NCBI RefSeq assembly: GCF_002025665.1
Contig: NZ_CP018786.1
Span: forward strand, 2,418,001-2,482,000
From: Chryseobacterium indologenes
GTDB taxonomy: Bacteria > Bacteroidota > Bacteroidia > Flavobacteriales > Weeksellaceae
DNA: 64,000 nucleotides
Direction: 5' to 3'
This document shows, one piece after another, positions 25,836 through 34,566 of this stretch (its first letter is position 1; each line of letters starts with the position of its first letter). The notes beneath the pieces are model-generated. The model did no database searches, was not told the origin of the DNA, and worked only from the letters and a program-made list of their open reading frames with translations. The position numbers and the translations under genes are program-made.

Positions 25836-27235
25836 AGAAATTCCTGCATATACTAAAAGAAGGAGCGGTTTTTACGTATGGAGCCATAGCCGGAAAAAAA
25901 GTTGAACTGACTTCCGGAAGTATCAACCGTTCCATCTTTAGTCTTGCCATTCCCATGGTAATGGAACTTGTCATGGAATCTGTTTTTGTGAGTGTCAATC
26001 TATTGATTATTGCAAAATTAGGAGACAAAGTTCTGGGCCTTGTGGGAATTACAGATAACTACATCAATTTTGCTTATGCCATTGCAGTAGGGTTAGGTAT
26101 TGCTGCAGCTACTCTCACAGCCAGAAGAGCAGGTGAAAAAGATCAGGAAGGAATGGGCAGAACAGCTCAGTATATCATTCTTCTTGCTTTACTTTTTGCG
26201 GTGCTTATTGGGGGAGTTTCCAGCTATTTTGCCACAGAAATTGTGGATTTCCTGGGAGTTAATGCCGGTACGGTAACCGAAGGCGTTTCTTTCTCAAGGC
26301 TGGTCTTCCTAAGTATCGGGCTTGTGATTTTCCGTCTTTCTGTGAATGGACTCTTCAGAGGGGCTGGTGATGCCGATATTGCCATGAAATCACTTTGGAT
26401 CTGTCATATTTCCAATATCATTTTCGCAGTAATCCTTGTTTTCGGATTAGGATTTATTCCTGCTTTTGGATTGATGGGATTGGCTTATGCTACAGTTTTG
26501 TCGAGGCTTTTAGGTGTTTTATACCAGGCTTTTGTATTTGCCACAGGAAAAACCAGTATAAGCATCAGAGTTCCTTTCCAGCTTGATATTCCATTGCTGC
26601 AGAAGATTCTGAAAATAGCTTTTGGAGGGCTGGTTCAGTATATCATCCCAACATCCAGCTGGCTGATTATGGTGAAGATTATCTCCACTTTCGGAACTAC
26701 AGCGCTTGCAGGATATATTATTGCCCAGCGTATTGCTTCAGTAGCTACAATGCCCGCCTGGGGAATAGGAAATGCTGCCGGAGTTCTTACAGGACAGAAT
26801 TTGGGTGCCGGAGAACCGGAACGTGCTGAAAAAACAGTCTGGAGAGCCGGAACAATCAATATGACTTATCTGGTAATTGTAGCCTTATTCTGGCAGATCG
26901 CAGCGGAATATGTGGTGAAATTTTTCACTACAGAACCGGAAGTTGCAAGATATGCGGTTCAATACATCCATGTGGTATCTATGGCTTATCTGCTGTTAGG
27001 ATTTACCATGGTGATCAGCCGTGCTCTGAATGCGGCCGGAAACATATTACAGGTAACGTTGTTGTACCTCGTCATGTTTTATGTGATTCAGCTTCCTCTG
27101 GCTTATCTCTTGGGAGTAAGATTTCAGTGGGAACTGAGAGGAATATTTACCGCAATCGTTTCTTCGGAAATTGTTTTGGCTGTACTATTCCTAATGATTT
27201 TTAAAAATGGAAAATGGAAAACTATAAAAATTTAA
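25832..27235 (+). CDS. MATE family efflux transporter, probable siderophore exporter
   Basis: 467 residues, about twelve membrane helices in two homologous halves (each begins with a MVMELVME or YIIPTSSW type segment). Fold of the MATE/MOP superfamily, NorM/DinF branch. It lies inside the siderophore operon (overlap of 4 bp upstream, 1 bp gap downstream), which makes it the probable inner-membrane exporter of the finished siderophore; MFS proteins more often fill that role. Sodium or proton coupling cannot be read from the sequence. Confidence 0.88.
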   Translation: MKKFLHILKEGAVFTYGAIAGKKVELTSGSINRSIFSLAIPMVMELVMESVFVSVNLLIIAKLGDKVLGLVGITDNYINFAYAIAVGLGIAAATLTARRAGEKDQEGMGRTAQYIILLALLFAVLIGGVSSYFATEIVDFLGVNAGTVTEGVSFSRLVFLSIGLVIFRLSVNGLFRGAGDADIAMKSLWICHISNIIFAVILVFGLGFIPAFGLMGLAYATVLSRLLGVLYQAFVFATGKTSISIRVPFQLDIPLLQKILKIAFGGLVQYIIPTSSWLIMVKIISTFGTTALAGYIIAQRIASVATMPAWGIGNAAGVLTGQNLGAGEPERAEKTVWRAGTINMTYLVIVALFWQIAAEYVVKFFTTEPEVARYAVQYIHVVSMAYLLLGFTMVISRALNAAGNILQVTLLYLVMFYVIQLPLAYLLGVRFQWELRGIFTAIVSSEIVLAVLFLMIFKNGKWKTIKI

Positions 27236-27236
27236 A

Positions 27237-27482
27237 ATGAACACTACAGAAGAATTTTATGAAATTATTGCCTCTGCCATTGCAATCAAGAAAGAATTGG
27301 TAGATGAAAAACTAACGTATCAGGAAATCCCGGAATGGGATTCTATGTCTCATCTTCTTATCGTAGAAGCACTTGAACAGTTTTATCAGATCAAATTTGA
27401 TTTTAATGATATTCTGGAGATGGGAACCGTCGGAAAGATTCGCGAAAAAATGAAAAAATACGATGTATTCGTAGAAAACTAA
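27237..27482 (+). CDS. Acyl carrier protein-like (phosphopantetheine-binding)
   Basis: 81 residues. The pantetheine-attachment site is WDSMSH with Ser36, a variant of the DSL consensus, after the family segment LTYQEIPE. It is not the fatty-acid AcpP: helix 2 is DSMSHLLIVEALEQFY-like and the protein is encoded between a MATE exporter and an adenylating enzyme. It probably receives an acyl group from the next gene's product and passes it to the GNAT domain or to another step of siderophore assembly. Carrier proteins are unusual in NIS pathways. A phosphopantetheinyl transferase is not in the window. Confidence 0.85.
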   Translation: MNTTEEFYEIIASAIAIKKELVDEKLTYQEIPEWDSMSHLLIVEALEQFYQIKFDFNDILEMGTVGKIREKMKKYDVFVEN

Positions 27483-27486
27483 GCAT

Positions 27487-28875
27487 ATGAAAATTTTAGA
27501 AAATGTAATTGCCAATAAGAACTTGGGGTTTACAGATGCTTCCACCGGTACAACAATACCGGTGGGAACACTGTACCGGTCTTTAGGCTTAAACCCCGTA
27601 GAAAAAGGGCTGCTCTTTTTATACAATGACAACCAGCTGTCAAGTATTGAAGTGCTGCTCAATTTTTATGGTACAGCGCACACCATTGCGGTACTGGGAC
27701 AGAAACTGCATGAGGAATTTAAAGAACGTATTGAAGCGGAATACCGTCCTAAATACATCTTTGATCCGCAAAGAGAGGAAATTGCCGGATACAGTCTGAA
27801 AGTATTCTCAGACAACATCAGCATCTTCGCGAAGAATGATTATAAGAGTGAAATTACGATTCATCCTGATATCAAAATCCTTTTGAGTACTTCAGGGACA
27901 ACAGGCGTTCCAAAGCTTGTTAAATTATCTGATGAAAGTCTTTATCAGAATGCATTGAGTATCCTTCAGTATATGCCGATTCAGGGAACGGATGTAGTTC
28001 CTTTAAACGTTCCTATCAACTTCGTATACGGGTTCTCTATTTTCACTACGAACTGTATGCGCGCAGGAAGAATTGTATGTACAGATAAAGACATTATGCA
28101 GAAAGCATTCTGGGACGAAATGGAGGAGTACGGCTACAGTACTTTAGGAGGAGTTCCTTTTCTTTATGAGAACCTGAACAGAATAGGATTCTTCAGAAAA
28201 GACTCTCCAAGTCTGAGGTATTTTACCCATACCGGAGGGGTGATCAACGCTGAACTGAGGAAAACTCTATTCTCTTATTGTCATGAATTTAAAAAAGAAT
28301 TCTTTGCGCAGTACGGACAAACAGAAGCTGGAGGAAGAATGGCTTACCTTACGACGGAAGGACTCCTTGAAGAAGAAACCTCTATTGGAACTGTTGTAGA
28401 GAGAGGAAACTTCAAGATTGATCCTGACACAGATGAACTTCTTTTTTCACATGTCAGTATTTTTGGAGGTTATGCTAATAAACTGGAGGATCTTGCTACT
28501 TATGAGCAACCTTCCGTACTACATACCGGAGATACAGCAAGAAAAGGGGAGAACGGAATTTATTATATCACAGGAAGAATAAAGCGTATCATGAAGCTTT
28601 TCGGAATACGCCTTAATCTGGATGAGGTAGAATTTATCCTTAAAAATGAAATGCAGGGCAATACTTTCGTATGTCTGAATGCCAATGATAAAAAAATCGT
28701 GGTATTGTATGACAATCCGGAAATAGATCCTCAGATCATCACCGAAACCATTAAAAATAAACTGCGTATCAATCCCCAATATGTACGCACAGAACTTATA
28801 GAATCATTCCCATTATCACAAAACGGTAAAATAAACTATCCCCTGTTACAAAACTTACAGCATGAAAACATCTAA
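27487..28875 (+). CDS. AMP-binding acyl-adenylating enzyme (ligase for the carrier protein)
   Basis: 462 residues of the ANL superfamily. The P-loop-like STSGTTGVPK is at 135-144, the YGQTEAGGR motif near 280, the TGDTAR motif near 345, and the C-terminal catalytic lysine is K448 in SQNGKINY. It is shorter than CoA ligases, as are many stand-alone adenylation enzymes. It starts 4 bp after the carrier-protein gene, so the pair most likely activates a carboxylic acid and loads it on the carrier. Fumarate, succinate or a fatty acid are candidates. It overlaps the TonB receptor gene by 14 bp. Confidence 0.88.
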   Translation: MKILENVIANKNLGFTDASTGTTIPVGTLYRSLGLNPVEKGLLFLYNDNQLSSIEVLLNFYGTAHTIAVLGQKLHEEFKERIEAEYRPKYIFDPQREEIAGYSLKVFSDNISIFAKNDYKSEITIHPDIKILLSTSGTTGVPKLVKLSDESLYQNALSILQYMPIQGTDVVPLNVPINFVYGFSIFTTNCMRAGRIVCTDKDIMQKAFWDEMEEYGYSTLGGVPFLYENLNRIGFFRKDSPSLRYFTHTGGVINAELRKTLFSYCHEFKKEFFAQYGQTEAGGRMAYLTTEGLLEEETSIGTVVERGNFKIDPDTDELLFSHVSIFGGYANKLEDLATYEQPSVLHTGDTARKGENGIYYITGRIKRIMKLFGIRLNLDEVEFILKNEMQGNTFVCLNANDKKIVVLYDNPEIDPQIITETIKNKLRINPQYVRTELIESFPLSQNGKINYPLLQNLQHENI

Positions 28876-31306
28876 AACCCTTATATTACTTCTTGGTCTT
28901 GCTTTATCTTCAAACTCGCTTTCTGCACAACAGGGCGACAGAATTCATGGCAAAATCATGCTGTCTGAAAAAGCACCAGTAAAAAATGCTATTTTAAGAC
29001 TTGTCAACACGTCTTATCAGGCAAAAACCAATAATTTAGGAGAATATTACTTTGAAAATGTACCACCTGGAGAATATACGCTTCAGGTGGTTTTAAATGA
29101 TATCGAACTGATGAGGGAACCCATCCACATTCAGAAAGATGTCTATGAAATCCCTGCGATCTATGCCCCTTTACACAATAATGTGATTGAGGGAATTACA
29201 GTATACGCAGTGAGCAGAAATAAATTTTTGGATAAAGACAGTACTTCAGTGGCTAAAATGCCTTTGAAAGTTCTTGAAAATCCACAGGCTTACACAAGCA
29301 TCAACCAGCAGATCATGAAAGAACAGCTTACTTACGATATTTCGGAAGTATTGAAAAACGTTCCGGGTATGGTAAAAATGCAGGGAAGTCCGGGAAGAGG
29401 TTCAGGAGACGGAAGTTTCTACTACAGCCTTAGAGGATTTCCTACCAAAGTATCTATGGTAGACGGCGTTCCTGCAACTACGAACGGAGAGATAGATCCT
29501 GCCGATCTTGAGCGTCTTGAAGTGATCAAAGGACCTTCAGGAACATTGTATGGTGGGGCTGTAACTTCTTTTGGAGGTTTGATTAATGCGGTCACCAAAA
29601 AACCGAAAGATTATTTCGGGGGAGAAGCTTCTTATCTGATGGGAAGCTATAACCTGAACCGTGTAACCGCTGATGTTTATGGTCCGATTACAGAATCCAG
29701 AAATATGTTATTCCGTTTGAATGCCGCTTATCAGTATCAGAACGGATTTAGAGATTCTGAATTCAGAAAGTCATTCTTTGTAGCACCTACAGTAAGTTAT
29801 CAGGTTAATGAAAGATTGAAATTTAACTTAGGAGCTCAGATTTATAATTATGAAGGAACAAACACTCCAATTATTTTTCTGGCCAGAACAAGACCCTATG
29901 TTGCTCATACACCAGATGAACTTGGATTCGACTGGAAAAGGTCTTACTCCAACAATGATATGACCTTAAAAGCTCCGTCTATCAATGTAAAAGCAGAGGC
30001 CAATTACAAAATATCGGATAAATGGACTTCGCAAACGTTGCTTTCAAGAAACTTCAGAAAAACGGAAGGATTATATCAATATCAGTTTATCAGAGGAACA
30101 ACCAGCGATGCTCTGCTGGAACGTAACGTACAGTGGCAGAACTCGGAAGCTTCTTCTACAAGTGTTCAGCAGAACTTCAACGGAGAATTTAATATCGGAA
30201 AAATTAAAAATAAAGTGTTAATCGGATTAGATTATTTAAATCAATCTATCAACAATAATCATTCTCCGATTGTAGTGTATGATTACATTGATGGGACAAA
30301 TCCTACAGGACCAGTAGTACTGCCGGTAACAGGGGTATATGGTAATATTTCCAAAGATTTGGCATTAAAAAAGATTCAAGCTTCTCCAGCATCTTTGGTG
30401 CGAAATACTTCTTCATCAAACCTTTATGGAGCCTATATATCTAATGTAACTTATATTACAGACCGTTTGATTACCCTTTTAAGCTTACGTATGGATCATT
30501 ACGAAAGTAAAGGACAGCTTAATATGAGTGATAACAAACGTGTTGGTGATTTTAAGCAGACTGCATGGTCTCCAAAAGTGGGAATCGTATACCAGATTCT
30601 TAAAGACCAGTTATCTGCTTATGGAAACTATATGAATGGCTTTAGCTATATAGCACCTGTTACACAGCAGTTGCCAGATTATAGCGGAGAAATGAAACCT
30701 CAGATGGCCAATCAGTGGGAAGTAGGATTAAAAGGAAATCTTTGGAGAAATAAAATTAATTTCACCGTTGGATACTACGATATTCTTGTAGATAACATCC
30801 AGAGAGGAAGTGGCGTAATCCGTGACGGAAAAGAATACAATATTGTTGTTCAGGATGGAACACAGAGAAGTAAAGGGATTGAAATTGAAACCATTATGAA
30901 CCCTGTTCAGGGATTAAACATTATGGCCGGATATTCCTATAACCACAGCAGATTTGAAAAAGCAGATGCAGATGTAGAAGGACGTCGTCCGGAATCTGCA
31001 GGTCCTGCGAATGTATTTAATTCCTGGATCAGTTATATCCTTCCGATCAAAGGACTTCAGGGACTTGGAGTAGGTTTTGGGGTAAACCGTGTAGGAAAAC
31101 AGATTACCGGAAATAAAGTGAGAACCGGACAGTTTATATTTCCTGCCTACACCTTAATCAATGCTTCTATTTCCCTTGAAAAAGAAAGATACAGATTAGG
31201 ATTTAAAATGAATAACCTGGGCAATGTACAATATTTTGCAGGACAGGGAGTGGTAGTAGCTCAAATGCCTCGTAATTTTGTTGCTGAGGTTAGCTTTAAA
31301 TTTTAA
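28862..31306 (+). CDS. TonB-dependent siderophore receptor
   Basis: 814 residues. Signal peptide about 1-23 (ends SLSAQ), a carboxypeptidase-regulatory-like beta domain about 27-105, a plug domain about 135-245 (VPGMVKMQGSPG and a GTLYGG loop) and a 22-strand-type barrel ending in the C-terminal phenylalanine of SFKF. It should import the ferric form of the locus siderophore across the outer membrane. The gene starts inside the ligase gene (14-bp overlap) and is followed after 2 bp by a PepSY membrane protein, so uptake and synthesis are co-transcribed. Confidence 0.93.
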   Translation: MKTSKTLILLLGLALSSNSLSAQQGDRIHGKIMLSEKAPVKNAILRLVNTSYQAKTNNLGEYYFENVPPGEYTLQVVLNDIELMREPIHIQKDVYEIPAIYAPLHNNVIEGITVYAVSRNKFLDKDSTSVAKMPLKVLENPQAYTSINQQIMKEQLTYDISEVLKNVPGMVKMQGSPGRGSGDGSFYYSLRGFPTKVSMVDGVPATTNGEIDPADLERLEVIKGPSGTLYGGAVTSFGGLINAVTKKPKDYFGGEASYLMGSYNLNRVTADVYGPITESRNMLFRLNAAYQYQNGFRDSEFRKSFFVAPTVSYQVNERLKFNLGAQIYNYEGTNTPIIFLARTRPYVAHTPDELGFDWKRSYSNNDMTLKAPSINVKAEANYKISDKWTSQTLLSRNFRKTEGLYQYQFIRGTTSDALLERNVQWQNSEASSTSVQQNFNGEFNIGKIKNKVLIGLDYLNQSINNNHSPIVVYDYIDGTNPTGPVVLPVTGVYGNISKDLALKKIQASPASLVRNTSSSNLYGAYISNVTYITDRLITLLSLRMDHYESKGQLNMSDNKRVGDFKQTAWSPKVGIVYQILKDQLSAYGNYMNGFSYIAPVTQQLPDYSGEMKPQMANQWEVGLKGNLWRNKINFTVGYYDILVDNIQRGSGVIRDGKEYNIVVQDGTQRSKGIEIETIMNPVQGLNIMAGYSYNHSRFEKADADVEGRRPESAGPANVFNSWISYILPIKGLQGLGVGFGVNRVGKQITGNKVRTGQFIFPAYTLINASISLEKERYRLGFKMNNLGNVQYFAGQGVVVAQMPRNFVAEVSFKF

Positions 31307-31308
31307 GA

Positions 31309-32496
31309 ATGAAGCTGAAGTTTAGAAAAATTGCATATCAGTTACATCTATGGCTCGGACTAACGTCCGGGCTTATAGTTGTTATCATGGCCGCTACAGG
31401 TTGTATTCTGGCTTTCGAAGAAGAATTAAAACATATTGTTCATCCCAACAGATATTATGTTGAAAACATTGGAAGAAAAAAACTTTCATTATCAGAACTT
31501 ACGGAAAAAGCAGAAAAAGCACTTCCTGAAGGTTTGAAAGTCAAAAGAGTGGTAATGCCTTCCGATCCCTCACGAACCTATGTCTTCCGCACACTGAAAA
31601 TGGATGAGGAAGCATGGACGTATTGGGGAACTTATCTTTATTATTACCGGATTTATGTAGATCCTTACACGGGAAAAGTACAGGAAGTAGAAGATGCCAA
31701 AAAAGATTTCTTTGAAATTGTGCTGGATCTTCACAGAAGACTTCTGCTGGGAGAAAAAATCGGAAAAACAATTACCGGTTATTCCACATTGATTTTTGCT
31801 ATTATCCTTTTATCGGGGCTTGTGATATGGTATCCCCGAAAAATGAGTAAAGCCATGCTGAAAGGAATGTTCTTCATTAAAACGTCCGCCAATTGGAAGA
31901 GAATCAATTATGATGTTCATAATGTGTTGGGGTTCTACGCTGTGATTCCTTTACTCTTAATCTCTTATTCCGCATTGATATGGAGCTTCGAAGATGTAGA
32001 TAAATGGGTAAAGAACACACTGAACGGAAATATTCCAACAGAAAAAAAAGCCAAAAGTACAATTCCTTCCGAAGAATTTTCAAACCGGAATAACATCCTG
32101 GATTTGATTGGAAACACTATGGAAAAAGGATTGAAAGATAAAAAATCAGCACTTATCAATTTTCCAAGATCGGAAGAGGGAACATATTATGCTGAACTGA
32201 CCTATGACGGTAGACAGTATAGAAACGAACATTTTAATTTGGATCAATATTCAGGAGATATTTTAAAATCTCAATCTTATAAAAACAAAAATATCGGATA
32301 TGGAACCGCATTGAGAGAAAGAAATTATGATCTTCACACCGGAAGCATCTTTGGAATGACCACCAGAATTATTTATTTTCTGGCAGCCATTATTGCTCTG
32401 TCACTCCCGATTACCGGTTTTATTATCTATTTGAATAAGAAAAAGAAGAAACCAAAACATAAGAAAAACAAAGTAGTTTTTCCTTCTCATCATTAA
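31309..32496 (+). CDS. PepSY-associated membrane protein (probable ferric-siderophore reductase)
   Basis: 395 residues with four membrane helices (about 14-36, 152-172, 200-222, 345-370) and PepSY-type periplasmic segments. Conserved histidines near the membrane faces (LHLWLG near 13, LDLHRRLLLG near 144, YDVHN near 204, YDLHTG near 342) suggest haem ligands, as in the PepSY_TM/PiuB group found with siderophore receptors. Probably reduces or strips iron from the siderophore in the periplasm. Last gene of the operon, ending at a terminator. A basic lysine-rich tail (KKKKKPKHKKNK) faces the cytoplasm. Confidence 0.87.
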   Translation: MKLKFRKIAYQLHLWLGLTSGLIVVIMAATGCILAFEEELKHIVHPNRYYVENIGRKKLSLSELTEKAEKALPEGLKVKRVVMPSDPSRTYVFRTLKMDEEAWTYWGTYLYYYRIYVDPYTGKVQEVEDAKKDFFEIVLDLHRRLLLGEKIGKTITGYSTLIFAIILLSGLVIWYPRKMSKAMLKGMFFIKTSANWKRINYDVHNVLGFYAVIPLLLISYSALIWSFEDVDKWVKNTLNGNIPTEKKAKSTIPSEEFSNRNNILDLIGNTMEKGLKDKKSALINFPRSEEGTYYAELTYDGRQYRNEHFNLDQYSGDILKSQSYKNKNIGYGTALRERNYDLHTGSIFGMTTRIIYFLAAIIALSLPITGFIIYLNKKKKKPKHKKNKVVFPSHH

Positions 32497-32500
32497 TAAA

Positions 32501-32530
32501 AAGCCTCTGGAAAGAGGCTTTTATTTTTTT
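32501..32530 (+). terminator. Rho-independent terminator of the siderophore operon
   Basis: AAGCCTCT (32501-32508) pairs with AGAGGCTT (32513-32520) around GGAA, then TTATTTTTTT. Confidence 0.9.
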
Positions 32531-32534
32531 TTAA

Positions 32535-32719
32535 AACCACAAAAGTCACAAAAGATTTTACTTTAAAAATTTTAACTGTTTAAATAAGCTTAAAATGATA
32601 CTGCAAAAAAGTTCACTAAGATGAAAATCAAAGATTTTCTAAAAACTCATGTGTACTTATTAAGCGTAAATCAGACTCTTAAAACTTAAATATTCAAAAC
32701 TTTTGTGTCTTTTGTGGTT
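32535..32719. repeat. 185-bp element bounded by 20-bp inverted repeats
   Basis: AACCACAAAAGTCACAAAAG (32535-32554) and CTTTTGTGTCTTTTGTGGTT (32700-32719) are inverted copies with one mismatch. The interior is AT-rich without an ORF. The size and ends resemble a MITE or a dispersed flavobacterial repeat. Confidence 0.55.
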
Positions 32720-32784
32720 AAAATCAATCAATCTAAAAGTTAGATAACTTCTTATTTTTAAATATCCAGTATCAATTTTATTGC

Positions 32785-32955
32785 AGATAAAATCCTTGCG
32801 CCTTCAAAACAAGTTATTTTTGATTTCAATTGCGCCTTTGCGTTCAAAACTAAAATATTCTTTTGATAAAGTATTTTTTGGTGATCGCAAAGGCACAAAG
32901 TTTTTTAATCTTATAACTTTTTAAGGCGCAAGAAAATCAAAGATTTTCAGCAAGT
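32785..32955. repeat. GCGCCTTTGCG-type intergenic repeat cluster
   Basis: Several copies of GCGCCTTTGCG, its complement CGCAAAGGC, and TTAAGGCGCAAG. The last 38 bp (32918-32955) recur as an exact inverted copy at 38232-38269. The internal GAAAATC-AAA-GATTTTC forms a hairpin. No gene content in this part of the 513-bp gap. Confidence 0.7.
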
Positions 32956-33009
32956 GATACCTCATAATTTTCCTGCAGATCCATAAAACGGTACAATTAT
33001 CTATTTTAA

Positions 33010-34500
33010 TCAACCAATCAATCCCTTCACATTTTTAGTAAAAACCTCAATCCCTTTGTTCATCTCTTCAAAATTAAGATCACCAAATCCCAAACGCATG
33101 GCGGTAAGACCTTTATTCTGATATAACAATGTTTTGGGAATGAAAAGGTTATCCTTAGCACAGCTTCGGCTTAGTTGCATCAGATTCAGTGGAATATTCC
33201 ATTCCAGCCATATAGCGAGCCCTCCGGAAGGTTTTTGAAAAGTAATCAAATCACCCAGGTTTTCTTCCAGTAGCAAAACAAAATGATCACGTCTTTCCTG
33301 ATAAACCTTTAAAGATTTTTTCAGATAGCGGTTGATTTCCCCTTCTGCAATCATTTCTCCAAGAGCTCTTTCCATAAGAATATCGCCCTGGCGGTCAATA
33401 ATTCCAAGATATTTACGCATCTCGGTCATCAGATTTTCCGGAGCAACAATAAATCCTGTCCTGAATCCCGGAGCCAAAGATTTCCCGAATGAACCAATAT
33501 AAATTACCATTCCGTTGGTATCGGCACTGGCTAAAGGAAGAATGGGGCTTTTATCATAATGAAATTCGTAATCGTAATCATCTTCGAGAATAATAAATCC
33601 ATATTCATTGGCCAGTTCCAGCAGTTCAAATCTTCTCTGGGCACTTAACGCAACCGTAGTAGGATAGTGGTGGTGCGGAGTAAGATAAAGCATCCGTATT
33701 TTCTGCTTTTTACAGGCTTCACGAACGCTTTCCACAATAATTCCTTCTTCATCTATGGGAATAGAAACAATGTCAACCCCAGCTTTCATAAAGATCATAT
33801 TGACGGAGAAATAGCTCAAAGCTCCCACCAATACAGTGTCACCGGCAGAGAGAAGAATTTCTGAAACAATATAAATACTCATTTCCGTGCTTCGGGTGAT
33901 GAGCAGGTTGTTCTTAGAAATAGGAAGTCCACGGGAAAGATTCAGATATTGGGATAAATGTTCTTTAAAAAATTCACTTCCATCATGATTATAATGTCCC
34001 AAAGCTTTCTGATTAGATTTGCGTTTCAGAATAGAACTGTAAAATCGGGAATGCTGTCCGATCTGAGTCAAACGGATATCCGGTACACCATCATTAAAGA
34101 CATACTCACAGTCCGAATGTTCAAAAGGATTATCGAGAATATTGGATGTTTTGAATGAAAAACCAGTAGAAGCAGGGTAGTTTTGAAGGTTATTTTGTTC
34201 AAAATCGTTCAATTTAACAGGTTTTTCCTGATCTTTTCCAATGACAAAAGTTCCTTTGTTTGGAAAACTCTCTGTCCAGCCTTGTGCAGAGAGTTCATCA
34301 TATACCGCAACTGCTGTATTTCTATGGATTTCCAGCATTTCACTAAACGTTCTTGTTCCAGGCAGCTTCGTTCCAAAAGGCAAAAAACCTCTCTGAATGG
34401 CATTGATCAGCTGATTGGCAATCTGTAGATAGATAGAAGTCTCTGATTTTCTATCAATTTTTATAAAACTTTCATAAGGAATCTTAACCGGACTATCCAT
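33010..34500 (-). CDS. MocR/PdxR-type GntR regulator with aminotransferase domain
   Basis: 496 residues. An N-terminal GntR winged helix (about 15-85; LPGTRTFSEMLEIHRNT recognition region) is linked to a fold-type I aminotransferase domain (about 130-490) with the PLP lysine near residue 340 in SFGKSLAPG. MocR proteins sense PLP or a PLP-bound amino compound and bind direct repeats. It is divergent by 66 bp from an operon with two PLP enzymes of biotin synthesis (BioF here, BioA downstream). Control of the biotin genes is therefore a fair inference; PLP salvage (PdxR) is the alternative, but no pdx gene is nearby. Confidence 0.88.
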   Translation of the reverse strand: MDSPVKIPYESFIKIDRKSETSIYLQIANQLINAIQRGFLPFGTKLPGTRTFSEMLEIHRNTAVAVYDELSAQGWTESFPNKGTFVIGKDQEKPVKLNDFEQNNLQNYPASTGFSFKTSNILDNPFEHSDCEYVFNDGVPDIRLTQIGQHSRFYSSILKRKSNQKALGHYNHDGSEFFKEHLSQYLNLSRGLPISKNNLLITRSTEMSIYIVSEILLSAGDTVLVGALSYFSVNMIFMKAGVDIVSIPIDEEGIIVESVREACKKQKIRMLYLTPHHHYPTTVALSAQRRFELLELANEYGFIILEDDYDYEFHYDKSPILPLASADTNGMVIYIGSFGKSLAPGFRTGFIVAPENLMTEMRKYLGIIDRQGDILMERALGEMIAEGEINRYLKKSLKVYQERRDHFVLLLEENLGDLITFQKPSGGLAIWLEWNIPLNLMQLSRSCAKDNLFIPKTLLYQNKGLTAMRLGFGDLNFEEMNKGIEVFTKNVKGLIG

Positions 34501-34512
34501 AATATCAAAACT

Positions 34513-34559
34513 GGCACAATATAACCATCCGGCAATATACTACTTTTGACATCAAAATA
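34513..34559 (+). promoter_or_regulatory. Biotin operon promoter with GGCA-ATATA direct repeats
   Basis: GGCACAATATA (34513-34523) and GGCAATATA (34531-34539) are direct repeats 18 bp apart, as MocR regulators prefer. They precede TACTTTTG (34541-34548), a -7 element. The 19-bp stretch 34541-34559 matches 38376-38394 upstream of bioA at 18 positions. Confidence 0.5.
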
Positions 34560-34566
34560 AAAATCT

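Noticed and set aside
27237..27482. Housekeeping fatty-acid acyl carrier protein (acpP)
   Set aside because: The site wording (DSM), sequence and operon position differ from AcpP; fab genes are absent.
17487..28875. NRPS or NRPS-like cluster
   Set aside because: There is a carrier protein and an adenylating enzyme, but no condensation domain or multi-module protein. Two NIS synthetases define the pathway.
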